DNA of 64,000 nucleotides from Paramecium pentaurelia (Eukaryota; Ciliophora; Oligohymenophorea; Peniculida; Parameciidae). A model generated the notes under the pieces. That model had not been told where the DNA came from, ran no database searches, and worked only from the letters and a program-made list of their open reading frames with translations. The position numbers were made by a program, and so were the translations under genes. The DNA is taken from assembly GCA_905183005.1 (NCBI GenBank), contig CAJJDO010000016.1, positions 441,949-505,948 on the forward strand, given 5' to 3'. Positions 22,957 to 35,753 of the stretch are shown one piece after another. The first letter of the stretch is position 1. Every line of letters starts with the position of its first letter.

Positions 22957-23340
22957 ATGGATAATTTAAAGAATAAAAATAACCTAATTGGAATTTATAA
23001 AGAAGGTTTCTAAATGCTTTTTTTGAAAGAATATAGATTTTTATTTGCTTATCAAGAAATTAATATTTAAAAATACATAAATTTATGGATTATTATAATA
23101 TATAATTAATAATATATGATCTATTTGAAGTATATAAAAATTTCACCAATACTATTTTAGTAATGGAGAAAGATTTAAAAATTTAATTTAATTTAATTTT
23201 AGTAATTAAATTCTATAAAATTATGAAATATGATAAGAGATTAATAAAAATAAAAAGATAAAATGAATAACAACTAATGAAATATAAAAAAGAATAGCAT
23301 TATTGAAATAATGTAGTTATATATGAATTATATTAAGATT
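22957..23340 (+). pseudogene. Degenerate protein-kinase fragment
   Basis: Two overlapping frames carry consecutive pieces of a kinase N-lobe. One has EINIQKYIN (the helix before beta-4). The next frame has YDLFEVYKNFTNTILVMEKDL (beta-4/beta-5 with the hinge). No GT..AG intron can join them, because the stretch between contains no GT. There is no glycine loop, no HRD and no DFG around it, and the frame then decays into AT-rich sequence with TGA codons. It probably represents a broken kinase copy or the relic of a duplicated gene. It lies between the divergent CDC50 gene and the cytochrome-b5 gene. Confidence 0.45.
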
Positions 23341-23369
23341 TATTAAAATTATCATTATTAAATTAATTA

Positions 23370-24581
23370 ATGAGCAAACATCTCTAAAAATTCTCTTCAT
23401 TCTAAAATTTTTAGAAGGAACAATAATCCTCAAATAGGTAATATAGATTAGTATAAAAGATGTAATAAGATTGCTCTATGTGTATCGCAACTCAGTTTAT
23501 GATTTGACAGAATTTGCTGATAGACATCCTGGAGGTAGAGCTGCCCTGAATATTTACAAAGGGAGAGATCTTGAGAATGTATAAATTCAATTATAATTAT
23601 TAGATATTCTTCAATCCTTCTATACATAAGCATAGTACAAATGCTCTATAAGTTCTAGAGTAATATAAGAGTGGTATAATAGAAATTAAATAACAGTCAT
23701 CCATTTTCAATTCTAAATCAACTAATTTCACCATATCTTAAATGTCTAAAAAACCATAAATATCTAATGACACAAAAACACAACCAATAAAAAAAACACC
23801 TATAAAGTCTTAATCTGTAAAACCTAAACTATCTCAAAATGAGGATAGACTTAATTAATCAATGAATAATTTGAATTAATCAATGACCAGCAGTGTTAAA
23901 TCTCATTTTTTACATATTCCAAGTTAAATGGAAATTATGTAATTATAGAAATAAAAACAAAAACAATTGATTTAAACTTGGAAATAAACAGAAATAGATG
24001 AACTAAAAAGATAATAAGCTGAAGTATTACGATTATAATAAGAAAAAAATTAACCAAAAGATGATAGAAAAGTTTAAAGTGAAATTATATCTACTTAAAG
24101 AAAACCAAATAATTCTTATTATTAAGCTTGGTTAGATAAAAAAAAAAATTAATCAAATGAAACCAGTACCAATAATATCTTACCATCATATTTAACTTAA
24201 AATAATAGAGCAGATGATTAAAATAGCATCAAAAATGATACTTAAAATTATTAATAAAAATTATCATAATCTGTAATAGTTTAAAAATAATAAAAAAAAG
24301 TGAATCCTTATTATGAAGAATGGAAACGAAAGTAAGCATAGAAAGAACATCAAAATAATTAAGAATAATTACAATAATCGATAATTTTGGAGGAAAATGA
24401 ATCATAACTTTCAGGTTAACCATCCTCAGTCAATAATAGTTTTTAAAGATCATTTTCACTTATTAGTCAAAAAACAATAGTATAAGAAAATCCCAATTTA
24501 TATGTACCTGTTTTTTCTCCAAAATTTATCTCACCTTTGAAAGCAAAGTTTTACCACCCTATATCAAAACTAAATGTATGA
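23370..24581 (+). CDS. Cytochrome-b5-like heme-binding domain protein with Q-rich tail
   Basis: With introns of 32 nt (near 23437) and 25 nt (near 23579) the product is 384 aa. Residues of about 25-90 form a cytochrome b5 domain: VYRNSVYDLTEFADRHPGG with the heme-ligand His in HPGG, then ALNIYKGRDLEN and the second ligand region HKHSTNALQVLEQYKSG. The remaining 290 residues are Gln/Asn/Ser/Lys-rich, probably disordered, with coiled-coil pieces and no membrane anchor. A soluble cytochrome b5 domain fused to a long disordered tail is unusual, so the electron partner cannot be guessed. The first intron is long for this genome but restores the domain exactly. Confidence 0.75.
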
Positions 24582-24634
24582 ATAAAATATATATAAATTT
24601 TTTGGTTATTAAAATAAATTTTATTAAAATTCTA

Positions 24635-25850
24635 ATGAATAATCCTGTATTTAATGCTGCCAAAATAGCTTTATCAAAATAAATGAAAATTGCTGATAGT
24701 ATTGAATTGTATAAGTACTTTTTAAATTTTCCATCTTTATGTTCAATTGATTAATTAAAGTAAGACACTCATTAAGAAATATTATAAAAATTAATATTTT
24801 TAGGAGGATTTCATGAAAGAAGAAATTGTGGAATCATAATTAAAGATATGGTTACTAATTGTTTAAGATAATTTAGAAATTTTGAACCTGATTTAGATAT
24901 TCCAAATTTAGTTTAATTATTCTTAACATTAAGCAATGTTCTATTATATGATGAAAAGTTAATAAATTTTATTCTTAATCAATTAAAGAATAAATAAGAT
25001 CAAATTTAAATTAAATAATTATAATCAATCTCTCATTGTTTATATAAATTAGGAATAAAAGATGAATTTTGGCCAGATCTTATGCACTAAAAAGTAGTTA
25101 GCTACACATAAGTTTTTGGAATTTAAGATTTAGTATAACATATTCATATTGTTAGTAATTAAGTATTATTAAATGATTTTTAAGAAGAGAAACTTATTTA
25201 ATTATTAGAATTATTACAATAAAAATTTGTAAATTAAAAAAAGCATATATTTTTATCAAAATTCTAATTTTAATATACATAACTAATGTTTAATTTATAT
25301 CCAGAACTTATTAAATAAAATTATGATCATCCAAAATGTGATTAAAACAATAAATATAAAATATTTTTTGATTATTTTTACAAAGATTATTAAATATGTA
25401 GAATGCTTTTAGATAGAAAAGATAGTAATATAACAATAGATTATTTTGAAAATGATAATTTTCCTAATTTAATTAGAACCAAAGATGATCTAATTGAAAA
25501 AAAGAAAACATCTTTTGAATAAAATATTGAACAATTATTAAAGAGATTTAATTTACAATATCAATATTAACATAAATTATCTATTTATGAAATTGACTTT
25601 TTTGTAGAAAACAAGTTTTTAATTAATTGTAATGGACCTACTCATTTTGTATAGAATTTAGATAAGAAAGTCATTAGAAAATCTCCAAATTGTTTAATGT
25701 AGCAAAGGTAAAAGATAATACTTAACAAAAAGACATCTGAAACAATTAGATAATTATCAAATAATAGACATAGATTTTCATATTTGGGACAAATACGATA
25801 CAACAGATAAATATACCAGAGAGTTCAAAAAATTGTTAAATTTAATTTGA
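24635..25850 (+). CDS. RAP-domain protein (putative organellar RNA metabolism)
   Basis: The 397-aa protein has one 22-nt intron near 25650. The N-terminal 250 residues are helical and Leu/Ile-rich, as in the helical repeats of FASTK/RAP proteins. The C-terminal RAP domain (about residues 290-397) has YEIDFFVENKFLINCNGPTH, then KRQYLTKRHLKQLDNYQIID and FHIWDKYD, with the terminal LNLI. RAP domains bind RNA and the family mainly works in mitochondria or plastids. No strong targeting peptide is visible (the N-terminus is MNNPVFNAAKIALSK, mildly amphipathic). It is convergent with the coiled-coil gene ending 17 nt away. Confidence 0.85.
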
Positions 25851-25866
25851 ATAATAATAATATTAT

Positions 25867-27079
25867 TCAATTTAAAATTTTAGATTATATTTCTACAAGT
25901 TTATCTTTTGCTTCCTTTAATTAGAATTTCAATTCTTAGACTGTAAATCTATTTGTAGAAGTAGATACAATCTCTTTTTCTAGTCTTTAAATTTCCTAAT
26001 ATAAATACTAATATTATAGTTTGTAATCTATCTTAATTGACAATCACAATACCCTCATTTTTACCAACACTTTTACTTCTATTATCTTATTATCTAAATG
26101 TGAGACTTCTTTTTTGAAGATGTGTTTAATGAATTTCCTCTTTTTATTGTACAGAATCAAATTATAATTAAATTTATCTTTAATTATAAATACAAGCTTT
26201 ATAATTGCAACACTTAACATCAAATATCTAAGCTTCAACCATCTTAATAAAATGAGGATTCAAAAAGAATCTAAATTTATTGATTTTATTAAAAAATACC
26301 TCTCAGTTAGAGTCTTGATATCTAGTTTTGAAAATTAAACATCATTTGATTCTTAAGTTAATAAAAATTAACCTTAATGATCTCTATTACAATTTTATTT
26401 ATTTTATTTTTAAAAGTTCCCCTTAATCTTATTTTCTCTATATAATTAAGCAACACATTGTTCAAATAGTTCCTTTAAATTTTTGGGTGTTTAATTTTCA
26501 ATCAAAGGAGTTCTAATATTTTTGATTTCTATTGTTAAATGAGGAGCATATTGTGATTATTTTTGAGTAATAGGTAAAATTGGTTATCTAGATATAGTAG
26601 TAAATTCTAAAATAATATAATTAAAAACATTCTTTATTTAAACGAGAGGATATTCTTTATGTTTCTAATTTTTAAGTATGAGTATTAGTATTAGTTTCAG
26701 TTTTTAAGTTATTTTAAAGTTATTACTTTTTTTATGATTTTAGAATCTCAATTAGACGTATATTTGTTTCTTTTTCTTCAAATAATTAAGTTTGTAATTA
26801 CTTGCTATTTAATATTAAATAAATACTTTGACTTATAATTATAGATTTGTTCTTAATTAATTCATGTATTAGCATTCACTTTTATAAAATTTTAATTCTT
26901 TGCTTATTACTTCTTCCTTTTTATAAATCACAAAATTATACATAAGTATCAATAGGAGTTTATGTAAATTCTAATTAATCAAGTGTATCATTAACTAATT
27001 CTTATATCTTTAGAGATTCTATCTTTTCTTCTTTTATTATTGTTGCTAATTTTAAACAAAAGTCAGTGTATGTTAACAT
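25867..27079 (-). CDS. Coiled-coil protein, 358 aa
   Basis: Five inferred introns (25, 26, 22, 29 and 34 nt) give an exact 359-codon frame. The central part is heptad-rich (QVKQLQTQLFEEKETNIRLI). A patch with Cys and aromatic residues (FDVKCCNYKACIYN) follows, and the C-terminus is again coiled coil (RLEKEIVSTSTNRFTVQELK). Unspliced there is a TGA in phase near 26880, which the 25-nt upstream intron removes. There is no known domain. It is probably structural, and I cannot say where in the cell. The 34-nt intron is the weakest splice. Confidence 0.6.
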
Positions 27080-27111
27080 AATTAAATTTATATTTTCTTA
27101 AAATACTAATC

Positions 27112-28577
27112 TCATTTATGACCAAATTGAGTGCTTGCAATACGAGGACCTTAATTTAATCTAGCTTAAACAGTCACAGGTAACTTAAAAGGTTTATCAC
27201 TATCTTTAATTATTCTTTCAAATATTCTATTGACTCCATGTCTAGAACGTGTTTTATGCATTATCCAAGATTTCAAATAATAACTCAAATAATATAAATA
27301 TTATACCCTTTATTTCCTTATCCTTAAAATTTCTCTGTTACTATATCATATTTTTTAGATTTCTTTTCTTCAAATAATTTCTTTATTCTTTCTTATTCTT
27401 TATCTGATAATTTTGCAATATCAACATTTCTATCAGGTGTTTTGAAACTAAAATAATTATATATTTAATTAAATACTTTGTTTATAGATATCCTGATTCT
27501 ACTTTTCTCATTTATTATAAATCAACACCATAATCAACAGCTCCAAATTATTTTTCAAAATATAATTCAATTGCAATCAAATCTCTTACATATTCAAAAG
27601 GAAGATGAGGGAATACTTCATCAAAAAAGTATCGTTTTTAATATATGATAGCCTTTACTCTATATGGCATTATTCCATATTTTATAGATAAATCTCTAAC
27701 TGACCAACCTTCATTAAATAATCCAAACAATTCAAATTTTGCTCTGAATGATAATTTTGGAGCAGGAAGTCTTCTACGTCTTTTTTTAGAAAAATTATCA
27801 GAATTTACCAACCATTTTTAATTATCTTATATTCTCTTTGATATGAGTTCTTTTGCTCTATTTACTCTTTTTATTCTTCTATTTCTAAATGAAAATCTTA
27901 ATTTTCTCTTTTCTGGCATCTTTCTAGCAGCAATATTTTTATTTTCAGGGTTTTAATATATAAAACTATAAACATTTTCTTTTTCTTGTCTTTCATGAAC
28001 ATTTTCATCTAAATCACCATAAAAGTTCAATTTATTTTTATATTTAGAATCTTTAGCATCATAATCTTTATGACTATATTTAATTGCTAATAAATTCTTA
28101 TCAAAAAGTGAATAATCTTAATAATCTCTATTTTCTTTAAGTAAGGTATCCCAATCTTTTTTTAATGCATCAGACCTTATAATATCTTTACTTCTTTTCA
28201 ATTATTCTTCTGGACTCAAACTTTAATAATATTAAGCAAAACTAATCATATTTTCAATCGAATATACCTATAGTTAAGAATATTCATATATTAAGCAATT
28301 ACAGCTTTTTCATTTGGAGACTCTTTTGACTATTACTTTTCATCCTCTTAATCTTTTTTAAATAAATTAAGCACAGATTCTTCACCTTAATTTATTATTA
28401 TTGTAATAGCATACTTTATAAATTATCAGCTAAAGACTAATAAGTAGTTTTAAGCTCATTAACAAACTGTTCTTATTATTTTGTTAAAACTCTTTGTTTT
28501 GCTTTTGCTGTTGAACTTGAGAAATTTATACGATGAATAAAGGGATTTCTCAAATGAAATAAAGCAAATTTAATCAT
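27112..28577 (-). CDS. Putative mitochondrial ribosomal protein (Bot1/mS45-like)
   Basis: The N-terminus MIKFALFHLRNPFIHRINFS is a good mitochondrial presequence: amphipathic, Arg/His, no acids. The C-terminal half has EGWSVRDLSIKYGIMPYRVK followed by AIIYQKRYF, the W-x-R-x-L-S-x-K-Y-G pattern of Bot1/mS45-type mitoribosomal (and neugrin-like) proteins. Basic stretches (KKRRRRLPAPKL) fit RNA binding. At least two introns are clear (29 nt near 27455 and 23 nt near 27288); a third near 28350 is implied but not placed. The end is RIASTQFGHK then TGA. The head-to-tail neighbour at 27079 is 33 nt away. Confidence 0.65.
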
Positions 28578-29043
28578 TAAATAATTTAAATTCACTTTTC
28601 TCAACTAAATTATACATAAACATTAATTTTATTACATTAAATGTATTTTATTCTCAAACTTATTTGAATAAGATACTTATATACAATATTAAATAATGTT
28701 TTTGAAGATTTATTTATTTTTCTAAATATGTAAATTCATAATCTTCAAAGAATAAAATATAATTAAATATCTACTACTATAAAATGCTAAAATTAAAATT
28801 AAATAAATTCAAATTTTTAGATAATTATAGAATTCAATCATTTTTATTAATTTATTATTTTTAATTACAAATTCTACAAAAGTGATTAAAGAATTACATT
28901 CAAAATGATTTCTAAAGATATATACATATATTTATTATATTCATTATTATAACTATATAATTGAATTCATAAATTTTTAAAATTTATTGTATATATTCAA
29001 AATTTCAATAATTATATTATTATCAACTGTTGTGAATTATTCA
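28578..29043. other. Intergenic stretch
   Basis: A 466-bp AT-rich stretch between a divergent gene pair. I see no long frame, RNA gene or repeat beyond simple TA runs. It should hold the promoters of both flanking genes. Confidence 0.5.
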
Positions 29044-30426
29044 ATGTTGAGTACAAAAAATCAAATTCATAGAAAAACTGTATCAAATGCCAAAAGCAAT
29101 GAAAATCATAAAAAAAGTTGTAACTAATATTAATTAAGACAATCCAATATTCAAATAGCATAATAATTATCATGTTTGCAAATGCTAAAAATATTAGTAT
29201 CAGGATCTTCTAAATCTCTTAATAAGAATACTTTAAAGACAAGAATACGAACAGAAGGAAATGAAAAGCAATTTAAAGTTCATACTTCTGCATCTCCAAC
29301 AAAAGATAAAGAATAATCAGCATCACCTCCCTAAAGAAACACAAATTCTTAAGTTGATGTAATCACAAACCTATTAAATTCAAATATGAATCATACTGAA
29401 TATAAACGAATATCTAGAGATTAAAGAAATCAAAGCGCGGATTTTCAATAATTATTAGTATAATAATAACAAAAATAGGAAAATCGTCTATTGAAAAATA
29501 ATGGTAAAAAGAAGTTTAATTCTTATGGCAATTTAAATGATTAAGTGTATTTTTCTTAAAGAGGAGGATTAACTGAATGTTAATCAGCAGATCATCTTGT
29601 ATAAAATAATCCTTAGTAAAAATTAATGAATTCCAAAGGTTCATATTCAATGAAACATTTTCCATCTCCTATGAATATCTATTCACAATAAATTACTTTA
29701 TAAGAATTTAAAAACAAATTAAGCAATTTAAGTAAAGATATAAAATAAAACAAAAATCAAGTTGAAGAGGAATTATAGAAAACTTTAAAAAAGAAATAAA
29801 ATCTTTATGATTAATATGATTAAGAAGATAGTTAAAAGTAATTCAGATAAGAAATTTCTTAAAGAAGTAAATCAGTTGATTCTTCTTCTTCTAGATCTCG
29901 ATTAGAAAATTCAAAATATTCAAAGGATTTTATAAATTAACATAAAGTAAATCATCAACAAAAAAACATTTAGGGAGATTTTATATACAAAACTTAAAGT
30001 TATTTAAATTAAAAAAAGTTAGAAAGCAAAATTGATTAATTAGTATTTCAAGTATAAATATTAAAGAAAAAATCTGAAGAATTAGAATAATAAAATAGAT
30101 TTCTATTTGATAATTTAACAAAATTTTAGAAGGAATCAGATTGTAATACTGATGTAATAAAATATTTTTAAATTTAATAGGAACGAAATTTACTTATGAA
30201 TAAATTAGATTAGATGATAGGAATGTAAAAAAGATAAGAAGAGAATCTTAATTTTTTTAAATAGATATTTGCTAAAGGTTATGATTAATCTCGAAGAATA
30301 AAAACAGAATAATAATAATAATAAAAAGAAGAGGATAATTAAAAAATAAATTAAAAAACAGAAATATTATCTAAATAAAGACCATTTGTCAAGTCAGCTT
30401 ATCAAGGACTTGATTTTAATGTTTGA
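29044..30426 (+). CDS. Coiled-coil protein, 460 aa, single exon
   Basis: 461 codons from ATG 29044 to TGA 30424-30426 with no intron. The first 250 residues are Ser/Asn/Gln/Lys-rich and probably disordered (several SP and TP sites, e.g. TSASPTKDK and FPSPMN). The rest is a long coiled coil rich in Gln, Glu, Lys and Leu. Many Gln are encoded by TAA. No domain is recognised. It lies 214 bp upstream of the DYRK gene on the same strand. It is likely cytoskeletal by composition only. Confidence 0.7.
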
Positions 30427-30640
30427 TTATTAATTTAATCAAAGTGAAGAAGTTTTTTGATTTATATATATTTAATTAAACAAAATAGAATTCTTATTAA
30501 GTATATTTAAGTTATTGAAAGTTGTATTAGATTTCTTAAAATATTCAAATAGTTAGAATACTTAGTATAATAATAATCATCTAATTGATCAATAGTTTGG
30601 ATGAATAAATAAAAAATTAATTATTTTAACAACCTAGAAA

Positions 30641-32939
30641 ATGAAATCTAAGTGTAATCCTCAAGATAAAAAAGTGACGGTAATGATTAATAAGAATAAC
30701 TAGAATATTTCTTTTGATTTGAATTCAAATAACAAACCAAAATATTATATATCAAACACAACATGTCATAAAGATAATTAGAAGTTTTTTAATTGCAGCA
30801 ATATGTCACCTATAGTAGTTGAAACATCAACTCCAAGAAAAAGACTTATTTCTGGCAAAAGAGTTAGTATTCTTATTTCTATATTAGACTCAACATAAGG
30901 CTAATAGTTCTAATAATAACTCAAACAATAAAATTTAAAATAGATAGAAAAAATCATCATCCAATTAAAGAACTAATTTAACAGTTAAGACTGGATCATC
31001 TATTGAAGCACTTAAAGAATTAATGGGAAAAAGTAAGTATATAAAATAATTAGATTATTTCAAATAACTATTACAAATAAATACAGATAAATTTAAGAAT
31101 GCAAAAGATATTTCATTCATAGAGACAAAAAAGAGTAACTCAAGTGAATTTGGATTTGATAATAGATTCAATAAAAATTACTAGTAATTAAATCAATAAG
31201 GTATTAAAACAACAACTAATAAATCAGGATCAAAAGATAGATATTCATTATAAGTATTTTAAATATTATTAATCAATAGAAAGTATTCTCAAAAGTAATA
31301 GATTAAGAAAAATCTTCATCACCTACTAAAAAAATAGATTGGAGTAAAATCAAATTGCCTTTGACTCCAAAAGAATGTATATAATAATTTGGATAATATT
31401 TGACTGATTTTGAAAAATAAGAGATTCATGGATTTAGTAGAGTATATATAATAAATTTATAAGTTAAGATTTATTGTATAGGATTGACATCTAAAAAAAT
31501 TGATTAAAAATAAACAAATTATAATGATGGTTTTGATGATTCAAAAGGTGAGTATTTATTTTCAATTAATGATCATATTGGATACAGATATGAGATTTTA
31601 GAAATAGTAGGTAAAGGTAGTTTTGGATCAGCATTCAAAGTATTTGATCATAAAAGATAATAAGTTTAATGCTTAAAAATTATAAGAAATAAAAAGAAAT
31701 TTACAAATTAAGCATTAGTAGAATTAAATATATTAACATATGTCAAAGAAAAAGATGAAGAAAATGTAACAAATATTGTTAAAATAAAAGATTTTGTAAT
31801 CTTTAGAAATCATGTGGTATATTTTATTAATCTCTATTTTTTAGTGTATCTCTTTTGAATTCTTATCAATAAATTTGTATTAATTAATAAAGAATAATAA
31901 TTTTTAGAGTTTATCTTTAGAACTCATAAGAAGATTTGCAATTTAAATTCTAAATGCATTAAACTTTTTAAGTAAACATAAAATAATTCATTGTGATTTA
32001 AAACCTGAAAATATATTATTAAAATAGGCAAATAAAAGTGGAATTAAAATCATAGATTTTGGAAGTAGTTGTTTTGAAAACTAAAAGATATATTCATATA
32101 TACAATCAAGATATTATAGAGCACCTGAAGTAATGTTTGGAATCCCCTATGATACAAGTATTGATATGTGGAGCTTTGGATGTATTATGGCAGAACTATA
32201 TTTGGGATACCCAATATTTCCAGGTGATGATGAATAAGAATAAATTGCATATATATTAGAAATACTTGGTATGCCAGATAATGAAGTTTTAGAAGTAAAT
32301 ATTTTTTAATTATTTAAGATTGCCTAAAGGAGAAAAGTTTTCTTTACTGACTCTTTACCTTTTTAACCTTTATGTTTGTAAAATAAAGGTGGTAAATTAA
32401 GAATACCTGGTAGTAAGACTTTATCAGAAGTCTTAAAATGCAACGACAATAATTTTATTGATTTCTTATAATAATGTTTAGTGTGGAATCCTAAAAAGAG
32501 AATCAGTCCTATTGATGCTCTTATGCATTCTTGGATTCTTGAAGGACTACCTAGTCAAATAAGAGTTTAGCATGTTTAATATTTAGAAAGTTAATAACAA
32601 TACTTTGATATTAATGACAAAAAATAAGAAACAAATTTAAAATAGGGTTAATAAGGATAATAAAAATTATAAAATCATCATATCTCAGAACCAGAAATGA
32701 ATTAAGAAAATAAAGTATATAATATTTTTAAGATATTTTAGAAACCTAATCAGATAAGAACATTTTCAAGAGAGAAAGAATTATTGATTAATGTTTCATA
32801 GAATCCTACTCCAAATAATAAGAAAACATCTTAATCATTTCATTCAAGTAAAAACAGCAATAAATAACAATTAAATTTTATTCAATAATTACCAGGAACT
32901 ACAAAATATGCAAACAAGAAAACTCATTATTTTTATTGA
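30641..32939 (+). CDS. DYRK-family dual-specificity protein kinase
   Basis: Introns 30863-30887, 31254-31279, 31442-31468, 31817-31844 and 32295-32318 give 722 aa. An N-terminal disordered part precedes the DYRK-homology box (LTDFEKQEIHGFSRIYCIGL). The kinase domain starts YRYEILEIVGKGSFGSAFKV. Catalytic motifs are IIHCDLKPENIL (Cys for Arg, normal in DYRK), IIDFGSSCFE, the activation-loop YSYIQSRYYRAPEV with the autophosphorylated Tyr, and the late RRKVFFTDSLP with GSKTL of the DYRK C-lobe. The tail is Gln/Ser/Asn-rich. The two stop-free introns (27 and 24 nt) were removed because the family sequence then becomes continuous. Confidence 0.95.
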
Positions 32940-33032
32940 TGCTTAATTAATTTTGATATCACTTTTATATATTATGTATATATATATATATATCATAATA
33001 TTAATATTAATATTAAAAATTTGAAAATAAAT

Positions 33033-34069
33033 ATGTCATAATACGATAATCCCAATAATTGTTTAGATGGTTTTATTGAATAACTCAATAAATGCAAACC
33101 TTTAACAGAAATGGATGTTAAATGGCTTTGTGAAAAAGCTAAGGAAATCTTGTAAGAAGAGAGTAATGTTTAACCAGTTAGAGCTCCAGTTACTATTTGT
33201 GGTGATGTTCATGGATAATATCATGATTTAATGGAATTATTTAAAATTGGAGGTAAAACTAATGATAATATTATAAAGGTAATGTACCTGATACAAATTA
33301 TCTTTTCTTGGGAGATTACGTTGATCGTGGTTATTATAGTGTAGAAACTGTATCACTTCTTTTGGCTTTGAAAGTTAGATATAAAGTATGAATAACTTAA
33401 ATTCTAAATAGGATAGAATAACTATTTTAAGAGGCAATCATGAATCTAGATAAATTACATAAGTTTATGGATTCTATGAAGAATGTGTTAGAAAGTATGG
33501 CAATGCAAATCCATGGAAATATTTTACTGATTTATTTGATTATCTTCCAATAACAGCAGTAGTTGAAAATTCAGTAATAAATATATGCCTATTAAACAAG
33601 ATATTTGGTTTACATGGAGGATTATCTCCTGATGTAACTACTCTCGATGAAATAAGAAGATTGGATAGAATATAAGAAGTACCTCATGAAGGTCCTTTAT
33701 GTGATTTATTATGGAGTGATCCTGATGGTATATTTTTATAATTATATCAAAGATCGAAATGGATTTAATACTTCACCTAGAGGAGCTGGATTTACTTTTG
33801 GAGTAGATATTTCTGAAAAATATAATCATACTAATGGATTAACTATGATTGCAAGAGCACATCAATTAGTTATGGAAGGATTTTAAGAAACTCATGATAA
33901 AAATTGTGTTACATTATTCTCTGCTCCAAATTATTGTTATAGATGTGGAAATTAAGCTGCCATTCTAGAAGTAGATGAACATATGAATCAAAATTATTTA
34001 CAATTTGATCCTGCTCCTAGAAGAGGAGAACCCCATTTGACCAAAAAAACACCAGATTATTTCTTATGA
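33033..34069 (+). CDS. PPP2C: Protein phosphatase 2A catalytic subunit
   Basis: Four introns (33253-33278, 33386-33411, 33574-33600, 33728-33752) give a 310-aa protein, the usual PP2A-C length. Metal and catalytic motifs are complete: GDVHGQYHDL, GDYVDRGYYS, RGNHESRQIT, LHGGLSP and AHQLVMEGF. The C-terminus is TPDYFL, the PP2A tail whose Tyr and terminal Leu are modified to control holoenzyme assembly. That tail separates it from PP4 and PP6. It sits 94 bp after the DYRK gene on the same strand. Confidence 0.97.
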
Positions 34070-34120
34070 AATTATTTATTTTTTGGTTATTTCAATTTAA
34101 CATTAATTAATTAACTATTT

Positions 34121-34554
34121 ATGAGTAAAACTATCAGATCAAAAAATATTGCTCCTAACATTGAATTCTGTAATGAAATTGCAAATAATTAAAAATTACT
34201 TAAAGCAAAATAAAAAACACTTTCTAAATTGAAAGCAGAGTTAGGAAATATGAATATGATAATGCCAATGACTAATCAAAGAATTGTACAAAAAAAGATT
34301 GAAAGTATTATATATATAGATAGTTCTCTTTAGATTTAAAGACCCAATTAGAAAAATAATAGGAAAATAAATTAGGTGTAACCCAATATGGTAATCTAAC
34401 GAATTAGAATTTCTAAAAATAATCACCCTTAGTAAGATTGGAAAATATATAATAAATAAGAATTAAAAGTGGAATTCGAACAACAAGTGAAGGAGATGCT
34501 ATAAACGTTAAACAACTATTAAAAAATTAAAATTGTTAAATCTCTAAATATTGA
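34121..34554 (+). CDS. Hypothetical protein, 134 aa
   Basis: One 29-nt intron (34305-34333) joins two parts of a small helical protein. It runs MSKTIRSKNIAPNIEFCNEI, then a coiled-coil segment (NLKTQLEKQQENKLG) and a basic C-terminal part (RIKSGIRTTSEGDAIN). Gln is mostly encoded by TAA. There is no known domain. The exact codon count after splicing supports it. It lies 52 nt after the PP2A gene. Confidence 0.6.
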
Positions 34555-34782
34555 TATATAAAACTTAGAAATAGTATATTTACATACAACATGCTCTTAT
34601 TATTTAAAAATCAACTAGAATTTATCATATAAGATAATTTAATAATAATTATAAAAAATTGATTGTTTACATTTTTTTTAGAGATCAAAAAATAATAAAG
34701 TAATTTATTATTTTATATATAAATTTATTTACTTTAAAGATTATCTAAATAAGAAACAATAAAATATTTAAAAACAAAAAAT

Positions 34783-35693
34783 ATGTCTACTTCTAAATTA
34801 ATGTATTCATCACCAGCACCAAAAACATAGTCTGCAATATCATATGGAAGTGATAGAGATAGAGCTCTTTCACTTAGAAGGGCAAAAATATCTCAATTAT
34901 CAGAAAAACTCTCCAATCTCTAACATTCAATTGATGAAGATTAGACAGTATATCATCTATTCATACTGAATAGTTTAAAAAAGAAACTTTTGAATAAAAG
35001 TTTAAAGTTTTCGAGGACAAAGCCATAAAGCAGTAATAAGGTGATGAATCAAAATTTAAGTTATTGAAGGAATAATTATAAAAAGTAGAAGAACGAGGTT
35101 AAAATGAAAAAATTATTATAGAAGTAAAAAAGAAAATTGAATTATAAAATAGAATGGAGATGAAAAATTAAGAACTAAAATTTTAATATCTTAGAATTAA
35201 ATTTAAGAAAAGAAATACAATCAGAAAAAATCAATAGAAAAGATTATGAATAAAAATTATTAAAACTACAGATGAAAGAGTCTATAGTTTAAGACTAGAT
35301 ATAGCTAGATAAAAAAAATATAGAGAAGAAATAGAAGAAAAGAATGCTTAAGAAATTGGAGATAGAATTTTATAATTATAGGAGGATGTTGAAGAAAAAA
35401 GAAGATTAAGGTATAAAATAAAAATAAATTTTAGGGAAGAAGGAAATCAGGAAATCAATAAGTTATAAAAAGATTAGGAGATTCAATGTTGAAATTATAA
35501 GAAATTTTAACAATAGAAAAAAAATAGAGAGAAAACAGCATAAAGTTAGATGTTCAGAATGCTTGATAAGATGAATTCTTATTTGAATGGAGAACTTAAT
35601 GCTGAAAAAAGTGAAAAAGAAGCTACAGAAGAGAGTATTATTAATCTTATTGATTAAACATGCAATAGAGTTGAAAATTCCTTAAGAAAATGA
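34783..35693 (+). CDS. SF-assemblin/beta-giardin family protein
   Basis: The protein is almost entirely coiled coil after a short Ser/Arg head (SPAPKTQSAISYGSDRDRA, RRAKISQLSEKL). Its C-terminal block EATEESIINLIDQTCNRVEN matches the SF-assemblin end. SF-assemblins build striated fibres (kinetodesmal or rootlet-like) at ciliate basal bodies. One 26-nt intron is clear (near 34949) and a 24-nt one near 35412. One or two more are needed in the middle and I could not place them exactly. The family call rests on the overall coiled-coil pattern plus the terminal block. Confidence 0.75.
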
Positions 35694-35753
35694 TCTATTA
35701 AGCATAGTATGTATAAAAATCAAAATTTTATTTTTTTAATAATAATTAAAAAA

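Noticed and set aside
26875..26905. In-frame TGA in the coiled-coil gene, briefly considered as selenocysteine
   Set aside because: An upstream 25-nt intron changes the frame, removes the TGA and extends the coiled coil; no Sec-like context is visible.
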